A stretch of 64,000 bases of DNA from Icerya purchasi. Taxonomy: Eukaryota > Arthropoda > Insecta > Hemiptera > Monophlebidae. The stretch is taken from the NCBI GenBank assembly GCA_039619475.1, contig CM077116.1, positions 278,643,258-278,707,257 of the forward strand, read 5' to 3'. How positions within the stretch are numbered: the stretch's first letter is position 1; every line of letters begins with the position of its first letter. Below, in pieces: positions 1-10,997 of the stretch. A program made the position numbers and the translations under genes. A model generated the notes under the pieces. That model did not search any database. It saw only the letters and a program-made list of their open reading frames with translations, and was not told where the DNA came from.

Positions 1-306
1 GTTGTTTAAATTGTCACACTAACAAAACTTCGAAAGAACGCGGAGCAAAATTTACTTACAACACACACTAGAAAGTTGAAGATACAACTGAACTTTCAGT
101 ATGGTCTTCCATTTTTGTCAAGTTCTATGTTCTACTGCATTAAACGTTACAAAATAGTTTTCGATCCTCTCTCCTGTTCCTTTTTTTCAAGTCAGTTTGG
201 ACGAGAACACAAAGATCATTAAAAACTTCAACGTAAACTCGTAAATATCATATAGACAATAAAACAACTATAATGAAATATGAAAATAACCATAAGCAGA
301 AAAAAA
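1..306. other. Flank downstream of the unknown gene
   Basis: AT-rich sequence beyond the stop of the minus-strand gene that ends at 307. It should hold that gene's 3' UTR. I see no clear AATAAA on the minus strand and no other feature. Confidence 0.4.
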
Positions 307-494
307 TTAAATACTTTGCTCTGTTAAGGAAGTTATAACTGAACTAGGGCCTTCTTCTATTAGTGATAAATAAAAATTTATTACATCACTTCTAATTCCA
401 TTTTTATAATCCAAACAACGACGAACAGATTTTGCTGAGAAAGAAACGTTATCACAAATTTTTGATACCAACGTCGGATCCAGCTTTATTACAT
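307..494 (-). CDS. Unknown gene: terminal exon
   Basis: Acceptor TTTTTTCAG precedes position 494. Two bases complete an Asp codon begun by the previous exon, then 61 codons run to TAA at 307-309. The peptide includes KLDPTLVSKICDNV and ends SLTEQSI. The 141-bp intron before it (495-635) starts GT and ends AG. Confidence 0.65.
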
Positions 495-3400
495 CTGAAA
501 AAAGAACATCATATATTTATAGTTAGATTATTTACAAACAGATTCCTAATATTGATCAAAAATTTTGAACAAACAGATAAAATTATAAAATTTTTAAATT
601 TTTACATAATATTATAATAAAAGTAAATGAATAACCTTTGAGAACGATGAATACCGGTTTTTTATTATTAAAAGAGTACTGTACACTGTTTACCACATTT
701 ACTAAAACGGAATGATGCACATCTAATAATTCATTACAAGCCAATTCGCAGAGGTTTTCTAAATTTTCTTCAATATTTGCACACCTAAAAAGTGATATAT
801 TTATTTATATACGCGTACAACACAAAGATTACATTTAACTTTAATTTACGTAATTATGATTTTAAGAATTATAAGTGTAGCGCATAATTTGTTTTTACCT
901 GTACCTGAAAGCAAACATGATACGAAGATCACCTGGTAAATTGTGGCCGTAAAAATGAACGAAAATCATATCTTAAAAAAATATTTTATTACACATAGTG
1001 ACGTAAAGCAAAGAAACCTAATTGTATGAAGATATTATAAATAATACGCTTCATGGTTTCTTAGAAGATGAATATTTTATAAACAAAGATCAAATAAAAA
1101 TAATTACACAAACACGCTCTTTAGCACAGTTCGTTATCAGATGTATGAGAATTTTTTTCAGTCAGGCTAGAACTGATAGTTTGTTTATGGTAACTGCGGA
1201 AAGAGATGTAGGAGCTAAAATCTTCTTCTTCTTCTTCGAGTCCCGACCGTTCTCGATCGTAGGTGACCTTATTAAAGAAATCTTTCGTATGCAAGGTGGA
1301 CTAATTAATGTTCGGTATTCATCCCCGACCATGCCTTGATGTCGCACATCCATGATCGCCTCCTTCGTCCGACCTTCCTCTTACCCGATATTTTTCCTAA
1401 TAATATTACTTACAACAATGAGTATTTGGATCCACGTATAAAATGGCCAAAGTATTTCCTCTTCCTGTCTTTTATGATGCCTGTTAATTCCATATCCTTA
1501 TTTCCCATCATCTGCAGCACTTCCTGATTCGTCTTCTTTGCTGTCCATGGGATTCTTAGGATCCTTCGATAGCACCACATTTCGAAAGCCGCCAAGCGAT
1601 TCATATTGCTCTTCTTTAAGGTCCAACATTCGCATCCATATAACAACGTACTCCACACGTAGCACTTAAGAATTCTTATACGCAGTTCTAAATTTAAATC
1701 GTGTGTTGTGAGTGTTCTTCTCATCGTGCTGAAGACCTTTCTTCCTTGTTCAATTCTACGCCTAAGTTCGTCATCAGTGTTGCCTTTATTATTTACTTGA
1801 GTACCGAGGTACCTAAATTTTTGTACGCTTTCTATTACTCCGCCGCGAATAGCAACATTTGGAACTGCTTCTTCTGTCTGAGAAACAACCATTATTTTAG
1901 TCTTTCTTGCGTTCAATGAGATCCCATATGTGCATCTGACATTTTCAACTCTTTGAAGAAGTGCCTTAAGATCTTGTAAACTTTCTGCAATGAGCACTTA
2001 ATTTTAACTCCTCCTATTTTAATGCCCTCTTCAGCGTGCTGTCCAAGGCTTCCTTGAAAATCTGCTCAGCATAAATGTTAAATAAAATAGGAGACAGAAC
2101 ACATGCCTGTCTGACTCCTCGTTTTATAGCCACTGGGTTAGTAGTAAATTTATTCTCATGAGATATTATAGCGGTTTGATGTGCGTATAAATTTTCTATT
2201 AGGCGACGATCCGCTGAATCTAAACCAATATCTTTCAACATTTTGAAAAGTTTATTATATTGCACTTTATATCAAAGGAGGTAAAATAAATCAATTTAAA
2301 TTATCTGATTTGTTCGTTACTGTCACGTTGGCGCGCCCCTGTATTCACTTCCATAACAAGCCGTTCTTTTAATTTCGTCGCTTTACTCTTAGCGCTTGTC
2401 GCAGCTCTTTTCGACGCGTCATTATGTTCTTAGCCTAATATGAGAGTAATAGAATAATAAAAAATGCGAATATACGTTGGAACATCTATAGCGAGAGTTC
2501 AGTTTGAAAATTTGAATCTTGTGGATTACTTTATTTGCGTTTATATACATTAGAATTTAGAATATCTGTAGTTGCAGTTCATATAATTTGCAAATTCAAA
2601 TCATGTGAATTATTTTATTCATTTTTGCAATGTTCACGTACCCAAAAAGTACCGACAGATCAATGTATCGGCCATCAAGACCACGAAAAAGGAAATTTCG
2701 CGATGCTAAATATAATAACCGAAGTGATGATTAGTGTTAATAGTAAAAAAGCTGCAACTGCAAGCAGTGATGGTATGCCGTGGAATCGTCTACATGGATA
2801 CCTACTCATCAAATTTTTCAAGGTTTTTACAGCGTAGTCGGAGCTCGTAATTTTTCGACAATGTAAAAAAATAATAAAATTTGAGGAGACTGGAAATGGA
2901 GGTCTCAGTTTCAAATTTGTGTTGATGTGTGAATGTGGTAGCCGTTTTATAAATTCATCTCCAATAATTAACACTGGATTTGAAGTAAATAGAAGTCCTA
3001 CAGACGGGCGTGTGAGTTCTCCATATGTTATTTAAAAAAAAAAAAAGAAAAAAAAAAAAAAAAGTATTTGTGATGCAATAACTTCAAACTTGTTTTTCTC
3101 TAAACTTCATTTTCGTAACTTCCTTGCAAAATAATTCAAAAAATATTTAACCGATTTGGTTCAAACTTTGTAGAAATATTAATAAAATCATTTCTTTCTA
3201 TTTGAATCAAATTGATTTTCAAAATTGAGAAAAAAAAGAATTATTGAGAAAATATTACAAAGAATTTAGGTAAAATATTGAACGTTTTTTATAATGAGTG
3301 CCATTTTTCGAAATTTGCGTTTTATTAAATTTTATGATATTCATATGGAAGCTAAACATGTACTGAATAAAAACATTTTTGAATTTTGCTGCAGATCATA

Positions 3401-4581
3401 CTCTACGACAAGCTACATTTCACGGCAACTTAGAACTTCTTTGAAAACCTGTCCTGAACATTTTATCATCGTTCCGCCATTTTTAGAATTTTTTTTTTTT
3501 TTTTATTCCTAAATATGTGTGTAACATGCACTATAAGTTTTTTAATCACAAAATAAATAGATTTCTGTAAAAAAATTAATGAATATCGCGTTTTCTTTGC
3601 TCGTCTAATGTGTGTCCCTCTTAAGCTATTTACAATGTCTGAAAATTATATTATATTTAAAAAGATAACAAGCCAATTATCTTAATTTTTTTCTTTCTTC
3701 TACAATCAGTCTTTATTCTCATTTTCATTTTTATTCTTTGTTAATTATTGTTTATTTATTATTACTTTATTCAATTCGAAATCATATTAAAATTAAGTAC
3801 TTTAATATTATTTTTTTTAGGTATTCTTTAAATTTGATCTATTGCCTAATATTTAAGGAATGGAGTAGGGTAAAAAATACAAAACAAAATTTAGACAAAA
3901 TATTTAAGATTAAATCAAATGATTTAATCAAACATTTCAAATATTTTGACTCCGAACACTAACTCTGCACCTTCAACAGAATCCTAAATGAATATTCTGA
4001 TTATACTCGTTGCTATATTAACGGCTACAAAATTCAAAACAATAATAAAAAAATAAAAACGTATATTTATAGGCTAAGAACTCGACTAAGTCTTTTATTT
4101 AAATGAAAAGGAATAAGAATAATTATAACATACGAGTATTGAAGATTAAAGTACTGTCTAATTCGGTATATGCATGCTGTGAAGAAAAGGTGTGTTAATT
4201 ACTACCGAATAATTTTATATACTTTGAAATTTACTTACTTTAATAGTATTTGATGCAGACTGATCAAAATAGTTGGAGCTAAATTGGGATCAGAATTATT
4301 TTTTACTTCAGATAGAAGTTTTACGATTTCTGATGGATTTCCCCCAACACGGATATAATCCAGCACTACATCATCGCACTCTTCACAGGCAACATTGAAC
4401 TCTGTTAATGCTATATTTAAAAACAATCTTTATAATTTATTCGGGAAAAAATGTATTTTAAAATTCTAAACATTTAATATCATACCAGGCAATTTATTAT
4501 CGAACTGTAATTTATTGCGAAATTCTTCCCCAAGAAATTCAGAACTTTGTTCATCGTCCATTAATGCATTTGATTTTACCA
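307..4581 (-). CDS. Multi-exon host gene of unknown function, 3' part
   Basis: Five minus-strand blocks read as exons with GT/AG borders: 4486-4581, 4239-4410, 899-971, 636-784, 307-494. Phases agree from 4581 to 4239 (phase 1) and from 971 to the stop (phase 2, then phase 1). Exon 4239-4410 ends in phase 2 but 899-971 starts in phase 1, so at least one exon between 971 and 4239 is unseen. The peptide is rich in Leu, Ile, Val, Asn and charged residues, with helical stretches such as SEIVKLLSEVKN and DPNLAPTILISLHQILL. That would fit an ARM/HEAT-like helical repeat protein, which is inference only. I recognise no family. The 5' end is not found: the exon at 4486 opens mid-frame (phase 1), although its internal Met (MDDEQSSEF) could be a start. 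The large internal intron is filled with transposon fragments. Confidence 0.6.
636..784 (-). CDS. Unknown gene: internal exon
   Basis: Exon of 149 nt between TTTTAG and AAAG|GTTATT. Only one frame is open (49 full codons, beginning CANIEENLENLCEL and ending KKPVFIVLK). Entry phase 2 and exit phase 1 both match the neighbouring exons. Confidence 0.65.
899..971 (-). CDS. Unknown gene: internal exon
   Basis: Exon of 73 nt between TTTTTTAAG and ACAG|GTAAAA. It encodes 23 full codons (MIFVHFYGHNLPGDLRIMF then AFRY). It exits in phase 2, joining the next exon through an AG|G arginine codon. The intron to it is 114 bp. Confidence 0.6.
1221..2265 (-). mobile_element. RTE-type LINE fragment, reverse transcriptase dead
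   Basis: Reading leftward from 2265, the first piece carries RT motifs NKLFKMLKDIGL and VRQACVLSPILFNIYAEQIF. The second (1997-1410) carries the RT thumb (FRYLGTQVNNKGNTDDELRR, LYGCECWTLKKS) and a C-terminus in a shifted frame (GKRKVGRRRRSWM) before a (GAA)n tail at 1221-1236. Between the pieces, near 1995-2020, the YADD box expected after GGVKIK is missing: the sequence goes straight to VLIAESLQDL, with a frame change. RTE-clade LINEs carry an AP endonuclease and RT and often end in short repeats. This copy is 5'-truncated near 2265 and sits in an intron of the unknown gene. Confidence 0.85.
2266..2662. other. Intron, no recognisable feature
   Basis: AT-rich sequence between the RTE fragment and the Mutator-like fragment. 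I see no exon or repeat. Confidence 0.4.
2663..3032 (+). pseudogene. Mutator-like (MULE) transposase remnant, N-terminal
   Basis: Two in-frame pieces are visible. The first begins with ATG at 2663 and reads MYRPSRPRKRKFRDAKYNN before a stop near 2733. The second, from about 2898 to 3032, reads GGLSFKFVLMCECGSRF and then NSSPIINTGFEVNRS. Basic PRKRKF starts and a Cys-containing block followed by INSSPxINxGFEVNRR are, from memory, characteristic of the insect Mutator-like transposase domain. The region between is frameshifted and the catalytic part is absent. An A-rich run follows at 3033-3063. It lies inside the unknown gene's intron. Confidence 0.45.
3033..4238. other. Intron with A-tract and faint retroelement remnant
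   Basis: A long A/AAAAG run at 3033-3063 is followed by AT-rich sequence. Around 3860-4105 the plus strand reads FNRILNEYSDYTRCYINGYK after stops, which loosely resembles the start of a LINE RNase H domain (CYTDGSK). This is weak. The missing exon of the unknown gene may lie in this stretch or in 972-1220, but I did not find it. Confidence 0.3.
4239..4410 (-). CDS. Unknown gene: internal exon
   Basis: Exon of 172 nt between TATAG and the strong donor AAA|GTAAGTAA. It encodes an Ala codon completed across the junction plus 56 codons (LTEFNVACEECDDVVLDYIR and then VGGNPSEIVKLL). It enters in phase 1 from the exon at 4486 and leaves in phase 2. Confidence 0.65.
4486..4581 (-). CDS. Unknown gene: most 5' exon seen
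   Basis: Exon of 96 nt after TTTTTTTAG, ending CCTG|GTATGA. Thirty-one codons include MDDEQSSEFLGEEFRNKLQF. Entry is phase 1, so an upstream exon is expected, unless transcription starts here and the internal Met is used. Confidence 0.55.
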
Positions 4582-5181
4582 CTAAAAAAATAATTAAAAA
4601 CATTTAATAAATAAAAAAGTAAAAAAACATTAAATAAAAAGGAAACAATAATTTTAAATATTCCAGGAATAACTTCAACTAAAAATAACAATGTATCCAC
4701 AATTGTGGATTTAGTGACTCTAAAACATGTCGGTTTTCGTAAATTTAGTAATTTCATAATGATTTGATGAGTTATATTTTCTATTTTGTATTTTCATATT
4801 CATTTGTATTGATATACTGAAAATGGACTTTTTTAATATTAATAATAATTTAAAAGCATACATCTATAAATATATAATAATTTCTATCAGTTCTCTATAT
4901 TAATTACAAAATCACTTGTCTTAAATAATAAAGTATACCGGCACTTACGTCATTAATAAATATGTTTTTAATTTAATACCAGTTCTTGTAAAACTCCTAA
5001 ATTTTCAAATATGTATTATAAATGCTACAAACATATCGACTTTTTAATAATAACATTCATAACTTTTTTTGTTTCATTATATTTCATAAAACAAATTAAT
5101 TTTAATGTGTTCCCACATTATTCGTTGAGATAAGATAATTCTGAACATATTTCCAAAATTTTGTAACATTTCAATTGTTTC
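4582..5181. other. AT-rich, no clear feature
   Basis: A minus-strand reading frame from 4757 begins MKLLNLRKPTCFRVTKS and runs into the acceptor of the 4486-4581 exon. It could hide the previous exon, but I see no good donor in phase, so I do not call it. Confidence 0.35.
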
Positions 5182-5376
5182 TTATTCTTCTTCTTCATCC
5201 GCCGTTACTATTCTGAAGGTTGGCGATCCACATTTGAAATTTCTTTCTATCAACGGCTGATCGGAAAAGTTCTGCTGAGGAACAGTTGAACCAGTTACTA
5301 AGATTGTTCATCCATGAAATTTGACATCTTCCTCTCGATCTCTTCCCGGAAATTTTACCCTCAAGTAGTATTTTTA
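5182..5376 (-). mobile_element. RTE-type LINE 3' tail fragment
   Basis: On the minus strand the sequence reads ILLEGKISGKRSRGRCQISW, then MNNLSNWFNCSSAELFRSAV, and DRKKFQMWIANLQN, with a stop at 5195-5197. A (GAA)n-like tail follows at 5182-5194. This is the extreme C-terminus of the same clade as the 1.2-2.3 kb element, severely 5'-truncated. Unlike that copy, its C-terminal block is uninterrupted. Confidence 0.8.
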
Positions 5377-7106
5377 GGTAATGATATTATTAATTTATTA
5401 ACACAAAGCAGTTCAGTAGATAATACGTTACAAAACAAAAATGTTTAATTTGAAACATGTATGTATTAATCATTCATTCTGTGAAGAAATTACAATAAAC
5501 TCTACAAGAATATAAAAATTAAATAAGAAAGATTCTAGAGAATATTAATTAAAAAACAATTTAGTTAAAGATATAGGCGGATGTACGAATACAATTCACA
5601 AAACAAAAATTTCGCACGGAGTTTGTTACACAATACTGATATTAATAAATGAAAGGTTCGAATAATTAAAATTTAACAATAATCATTATGAATTTCGGCA
5701 CATAGGTAGGGACGTCTGGATATAATATATAAGAGCCTTCAAAATTGCACAACAAAGCAAAAAACCTTTAAAAATTTAAAACTAAAAAGTTGTTTCTTAT
5801 ATATTTTCTTACAATTATATATGATCCCGAACATCATGACTATCAAACTCGTACAATCTTGTTGTACTGATGTAAGTAGTGACAAAATAGTTTTACATAC
5901 AACGCGGATATAAAACTACACCTATGACTAATTATAAATGATTATCACTGACAAGTATAAGGGTGTATATGTTTGTACATCGGTATCCGCATGTAATGAT
6001 AGGTTTCACGGTAGTTTTCCATCGCTTCTCACGTATCTCCTAACGTTTATTTATTTCAATAATTTTTAACCATCCTATTCTTACACCCGGAACTCCGATT
6101 TGGTAATACAATCGTTCTAGTATTCGATTATCGCGATGACACTTAATAGTTTACAACTTGTTTACGAAAATAGGTAATTTTTCAAAATTCTAATGGTGAC
6201 TTTAAGAATTTTATAAAATATTCCTATATGGACCGCTGACGGAAAGTAATGATTTTCCGAACTTAAAAAAATTTATGAATTTAACAACTTCCGCAAAACT
6301 TGATGCGAAAAATTCAATATTTAAGAACTTTTTCAAACTTTTCTTAATCTGAAAAGTGTAAAGCTACATAACAAAAGCACTTAAATACTTTTAATGATTG
6401 CTTATAGTTAAAAATAAACGAATTAAAGCCAAACTTCAAATTTACAATAATTCTAAAAGCATATATTTTTTATACGGGCGTTAGGGACACAGGCATCAGC
6501 TTCGCTTTCGTACTGAAAATTATTCTTTTGTAATAAAATATGATACAACAAACTGCGTTGATATACAAATAAAATATTAAAAATTCAATCTTACTTTTGC
6601 AGACCAAACGTTACACATGAGGATGGAATTCTCTATCGGTATTGCAAATTATAACGGTATCATTAGGCAGTAGTGATAAATTTTCCAAACATTAAAATTA
6701 ATAGCAATTCATGCACTCTTCGCTTCTATCTTCAACTAATGATATTATCAACAAATCATCGGCAAATTCAAATAAAGACCGCATTTCGGTTTGGTGATTA
6801 CCGGCTTAGAATCGAAATGAAATATAAATATGTTATATTTGCGGTGTTTAACGACTTCATCGTTCCGTATGGCGTATATTTCGCATTGCTGGATGTATAA
6901 GTCCAGTTTGAATTTTATCGTAATCAAAGTTTTTAATTTTATATTTTTATCCGAATATTTTGTAATTTAAGACAGGTTTAGACCGACTGAGTGAGCAGAA
7001 ATAAATGTTTTTTTATACTTGGCCGTTCGTGATCACTTCATCAGCTACCAGCTAGCCGTCCACATTTAATCTTAGTTTACACGGTGCAAGATTGACAGTA
7101 GCTGAC
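5377..7106. other. Intergenic, no recognisable feature
   Basis: AT-rich sequence of about 1.7 kb. The only long frames are short and unlike known families. Confidence 0.45.
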
Positions 7107-7686
7107 GTCACAAACAGAGCTTGAAAGCCAGCCGAAAGCCAAAAGCAAAAAGCTGAAAGCCAATCATTTTTAGATGTCATAAGCTTAATCCAAAAGCCAT
7201 ATTTAAATTTCCATAAGCTAAAGGCCTAAAGCTTAAGCTATATTCAAAATTTAAACAGTCGAAAGACAAAAGCTTAAGCTGTATTTCTAAAAAAGCTAAA
7301 TTAAGCTTTATATTCAGCTTAAGTTTTTTTTTTCAATTTCTTGATTATGCATTTTTGACATAATTATTCGTGTAAGAAATTGTTTTTAAAAACTTTTATT
7401 ATTGTGCTTAAAGAAAAAAGTTGAAGTTTCAATAGTAATGCTAAATAGTTTGATGCATGGTAATTAGTAAATGATTTTAATTAACTTGTATTGAAATTCA
7501 TTTCGTAAGCCGAAAGCTGAAAGCTAAAGCCGTATTTAAAATTTGAACAGCCAAAAGCCTAAATCCTAAGCCATATTTCAAATTCAAACAGCCAAAAGCC
7601 AAAAGCTTAAGCTGTATTTTTCAAGGACATAAGCCGTATTAAGTTTAAGCCATATTATTATTCAGCTTTCAAGCCTTGGTCACAAA
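7107..7686 (+). mobile_element. hAT-type MITE, copy 1, with 8-bp TSD
   Basis: The element occupies 7115-7678. Ends are CAGAGCTTGAAAGC and the inverse of CAAGGCTTGAAAGC. Identical 8-bp direct repeats GTCACAAA flank it (7107-7114, 7679-7686). An 8-bp duplication with CA..G-type ends is the hAT signature. Both ends are packed with AAAGC-containing subterminal repeats, likely transposase-binding sites. There is no coding capacity. A central AT-rich piece (about 7325-7505) is absent from copy 2. Confidence 0.85.
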
Positions 7687-7761
7687 TTCGTCTGAAATAT
7701 AGGACGAGTTACTGTTATGTTTACACGATAAAAGTAACTTTTATCTCATTACAGTACATGT

Positions 7762-8008
7762 GTTATGAACAGGCCTTGAAAGCTGAATAATAATACATAT
7801 TAAACTTAATACGGCTTATGTCCTTGAAAAATACAGCTTAAGCTTTCGGCTTTTGGCTGTTTAAATTTTTAATATAGCTTAAGCTTTAGGCTTTTAGCTT
7901 ATGGAAATTTAAATATGGCTTTTGGATTAAGTTTATGACATCTAAAAATGATTGGCTTTCAGCTTTTAGCTCTTGGCTCTCGGCTGGCATTCAAGCCCTG
8001 GTTATGAC
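7762..8008 (-). mobile_element. hAT-type MITE, copy 2, opposite orientation
   Basis: The element occupies 7770-8000 (231 bp), starting CAGGCCTTGAAAGC and ending with the inverse of CAGGGCTTGAATGC. Flanks are GTTATGAA (7762-7769) and GTTATGAC (8001-8008), a target duplication with one mismatch. Its interior is the reverse complement of parts of copy 1, sharing the AAAGC subterminal repeats. It lies under 100 bp from copy 1, so the pair forms a large inverted repeat. Confidence 0.8.
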
Positions 8009-8449
8009 TTATGCCTAACATGTTGGAAGAGCGGAAAATTGTAGCTTATAAAATAATACGGTTGTTTTTATTAATTTTACTTCAAGAATTAAACCGAATA
8101 GCAGAAAAAAAGAAACAGAAAAAGAAATGGATTTCCACAAAACTTCTTTTTCTTTGTATAAAGCAGTAAATTTTACATTATCATTGCTACTCTATTGTTT
8201 TGGAACAGTGGAAAGAATAGAAAATACACTCGAATTAATTTTTTGGATACTTCGGGTAAAATAAAAAAATATTATGTACAAATGGAAAAAAATGACCGGA
8301 CGAGACAGTTCCATCGATCTTTGATTATAAATTTTTGATTACTTTGATAATATATAATAGAATAATAATAAATGTAGAACGTGTACAGGAAAACTTAATG
8401 TATTTTAACACCAAATGACATTATAACGGATGTATGCGTAGGAATAGGT
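8009..8449. other. Spacer, no feature seen
   Basis: AT-rich sequence between the MITE pair and the first I-like LINE block. Confidence 0.4.
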
Positions 8450-8879
8450 TGTGGTTAGGACTTTGACGGATTAAATTTTAGAATTGGAGAAAAAAATAAA
8501 AGATTTGTGAAAGATCAGGAAAATTTTTGGAGCATTGGAAAAATAAAAATATATTTAGATTAAATCTACAATATCTAAGCTCGCAAAAACATTACATACT
8601 AAGTGTAATAAAAGGTAAAGAGGCTTAAGGTTAGTTTCAGGATTCCGATAGAAATAATAACAAATAAATAAAATAAATGAAAGTGGAATAACGGACCATT
8701 ACAGTAACAAAGGAGGAGAAACATTTGTGCAGAATGGATGTTGCGGTTTCGCGAAAATAAAAACTTATGAGCTGTAAAATGATTGGAAGCATAGAAATTT
8801 GCAATACTTAGGTGTGAAAAAAATGAATATAAATGATATTGAAAATAGCGTTAACGGACATGTATGCGTGTATAAATAT

Positions 8880-9400
8880 TTGATAATAAAAAAAATAGAT
8901 ATTGAACAAGGTTGGGCTAAGGCAAGAACCCTACAGTAATCCACAAAGGATTAGTCTAGTAGCAGAATGAGAGAAAAGAGTGACCGATCGGCAGAGGAAA
9001 AGATTAATAATAAGAGTAGAAAAATAAGTCGGAATGTCTAAGGAAAGCATCAAATCAAAAAGAGTAGGGAGATGAACATTGTTGAAGGCTGCCGAGAACT
9101 CGAGAAAGGAAGTAAAATTTTTTGTCAATGAATGACTCGTAAACGTGTGCCAAGAATGCACTAATACAGTCAAGAGGGCCGCGACCAGAGAGGAAACCAA
9201 ACATATTACTAGGCAATAAATTGTGATGTTCCAGCCACCAAACAAGACGTCCGTTGATTAAGTTTTCGAAAAGCTTCCTGACACAAGAAGCAAGAGAAAT
9301 TGTACGAAGAGAGAAAGAGTTGGGTTTGGAGATACAGTGAAGAAAGGAGTTAAACAAATTTAATCAACGGAGGGACGGAATAGAGGCCAATCAACTTTAG
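8880..9400 (-). pseudogene. LINE reverse transcriptase remnant
   Basis: Motifs in two overlapping frames: SLASCVRKLFENLINGRLVW, SGRGPLDCISAFLAHVYESF, and FTSFLEFSAAFNNV, which corresponds to the catalytic FLDFSAAFDNV block with one Asp changed to Glu. RLILCGLL is followed by GSCLSPTLFNIY (motif B). The catalytic YADD was not recognised further left. Frameshifts separate the blocks, so no functional enzyme remains. Confidence 0.75.
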
Positions 9401-9407
9401 AAAGAAC

Positions 9408-9800
9408 CTAGTTCGGAGTATTAGGAGGAGAAGGGGAAGGGGAGGAAAATACTTCATTCACTGAAATAATAATAGGAACGTGGTCACTTCCAAAGGTGCC
9501 GTCTAAAGTACACCATGAGCAACTGAGGCCAAGATTAGGAGAGGTAAGGGATAGATTAATAGAACTGAGAGAGGGGTGACTTTTGATGCTTACTAAAATA
9601 GCTGAACTACCGGAGCCATCGCTGCGGTTGGAACAGATCAAAGAGAATCCATTAAAACTAATGTCAGAAGAACTTATTAACCACATTTCAGAAAGAAACG
9701 CGATGCTGACATCATACTCATCTAACAGCCATTCAAAGGAGTTTTTGTTGGCCTTTTTTTTTTTTTTTTCTGTTGGCCTTAATGCTGCGGTAGTTCCACT
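9408..9800 (-). pseudogene. LINE endonuclease remnant
   Basis: The frame reads WLLDEYDVSIAFLSEMWL near the start and DGTFGSDHVPIIISVNE near the end. SDHxP is the C-terminal signature of exonuclease-endonuclease-phosphatase domains. The middle of the domain is deleted between SINLSL and TSPNLG. A run of lysine codons comes from a T15-type tract at 9757-9771, probably a later insertion or expansion. Confidence 0.7.
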
Positions 9801-10023
9801 GTAGAACCTTAAGTTGGCAAGGCATAATAAATTCTTAGATAGGCGGTCATTAGGAGAAGAAGTAGAGCAAGGAAAGGTTGAAAACATGCAACAGGCCAAA
9901 GAGCGAGGAAAGGTGAAAAAGAAAACCAGAAAATAGCCACTATACCATTCCCATAGCCCAATGAAATAAAAAACAATATAACGAGAACAAAGGAAAAGAT
10001 GGGATAGAGCAAGATAAGGAAAA

Positions 10024-10318
10024 AGACAAAACAATAAAGCACCCTTCGCTCAAATAAATCATTGTGTGAAGGTTGTGGTATGCTATCAACTAACCTAGTT
10101 AAAGGCAGTAAGCAACATCGATATACCGTAAGAAGGAAGGTACAGAAACTGAAAACAAAACAATGAAAAAGAAAAAATAACAAAAGTATAAGTAGCAAAA
10201 AATTTCATAAAAGTGGCTCCCATCGCTCAAAAAAATCATTGCGTCTGAGTTCCCGTATGCAATCAATTAACCTAGTTAAAAGAGGCAAGCAACACCGAAG
10301 GAACGCCATATAACATTG
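10024..10318 (-). repeat. Diverged tandem duplication inside the LINE
   Basis: Blocks at about 10024-10135 and 10212-10318 align. Both contain, on the minus strand, GTTGCTT, TTTAACTAGGTTA, a GATxGCATAC core, CAATGATTT and TTGAGCGA. The spacing is about 185 bp. It lies between ORF1 and the endonuclease and could be an ancient duplicated linker or an internal regulatory repeat. Confidence 0.6.
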
Positions 10319-10997
10319 TAAAAGTGGCAGAATTATGCCAACAAAACTGAGGAGAAAAATTGTGGCGTTGGTATTAGGGAAATGGACCGAAATGGTACAT
10401 GTGGAGAAGAGAATATTTAGAGAAGAGGAAAAAAGGAAGTAGAGAACAAAGCAGATATTTGAAATAGAAAAATAAGCAACATCCATCATATCTAAGATTG
10501 CAAAATTTGAGAGATGGATAATATTTTACTCTCCAAATTAGGAATATCAAATTTACAGAGAGTGGATAAGACATTACTAGAGCATAGAAAGAAAGAACTA
10601 TTAGGAGAAACGTCATTAATAACTGGAGCCGAGTCGGCATTCACAGTATTAGAGGAAGATGGTTCGATGGAAGAATTGGAAGGATAAATAGGAATAACGG
10701 AAGCATCCTTTGGTGACAGCATTTAGAGTTAGTTTGGAGTAATAAGAATTGAGGGGATTGGATGATTTTGAAGAGGAATGGTGTTTTCGAGACGGAATCC
10801 TAACATAAGAGAAAAAAGAACTGCTAGAATAGTTTTGACGCTTACTCTTCGTAGTAGATACAGAATTTGGTAAGACTGGAAAATTAGTGGGGGTTGAAAC
10901 TTCCGTAATGGAAAAAGCAGGAGAAACTATTGAGCCCTCGCTGATGTTTCTGACCTCGAAGTAGGAGACATTTCGTAAACTCATTATCTTATGAATT

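Noticed and set aside
1022..1339. 105-codon plus-strand ORF
   Set aside because: It starts with TTG, half of it is the antisense of the RTE LINE tail, and the rest has no family match or splice context, though its first 65 residues look fairly protein-like.
6673..6900. 75-codon ORF vaguely recalling eIF4E (NSNKDRISVW)
   Set aside because: The similarity spans only a few residues and stops follow at once; chance.
7107..8008. Single foldback element or inverted-repeat small-RNA locus
   Set aside because: Each half has its own 8-bp target duplication and ends, so two MITEs explain it better. A hairpin transcript remains possible.
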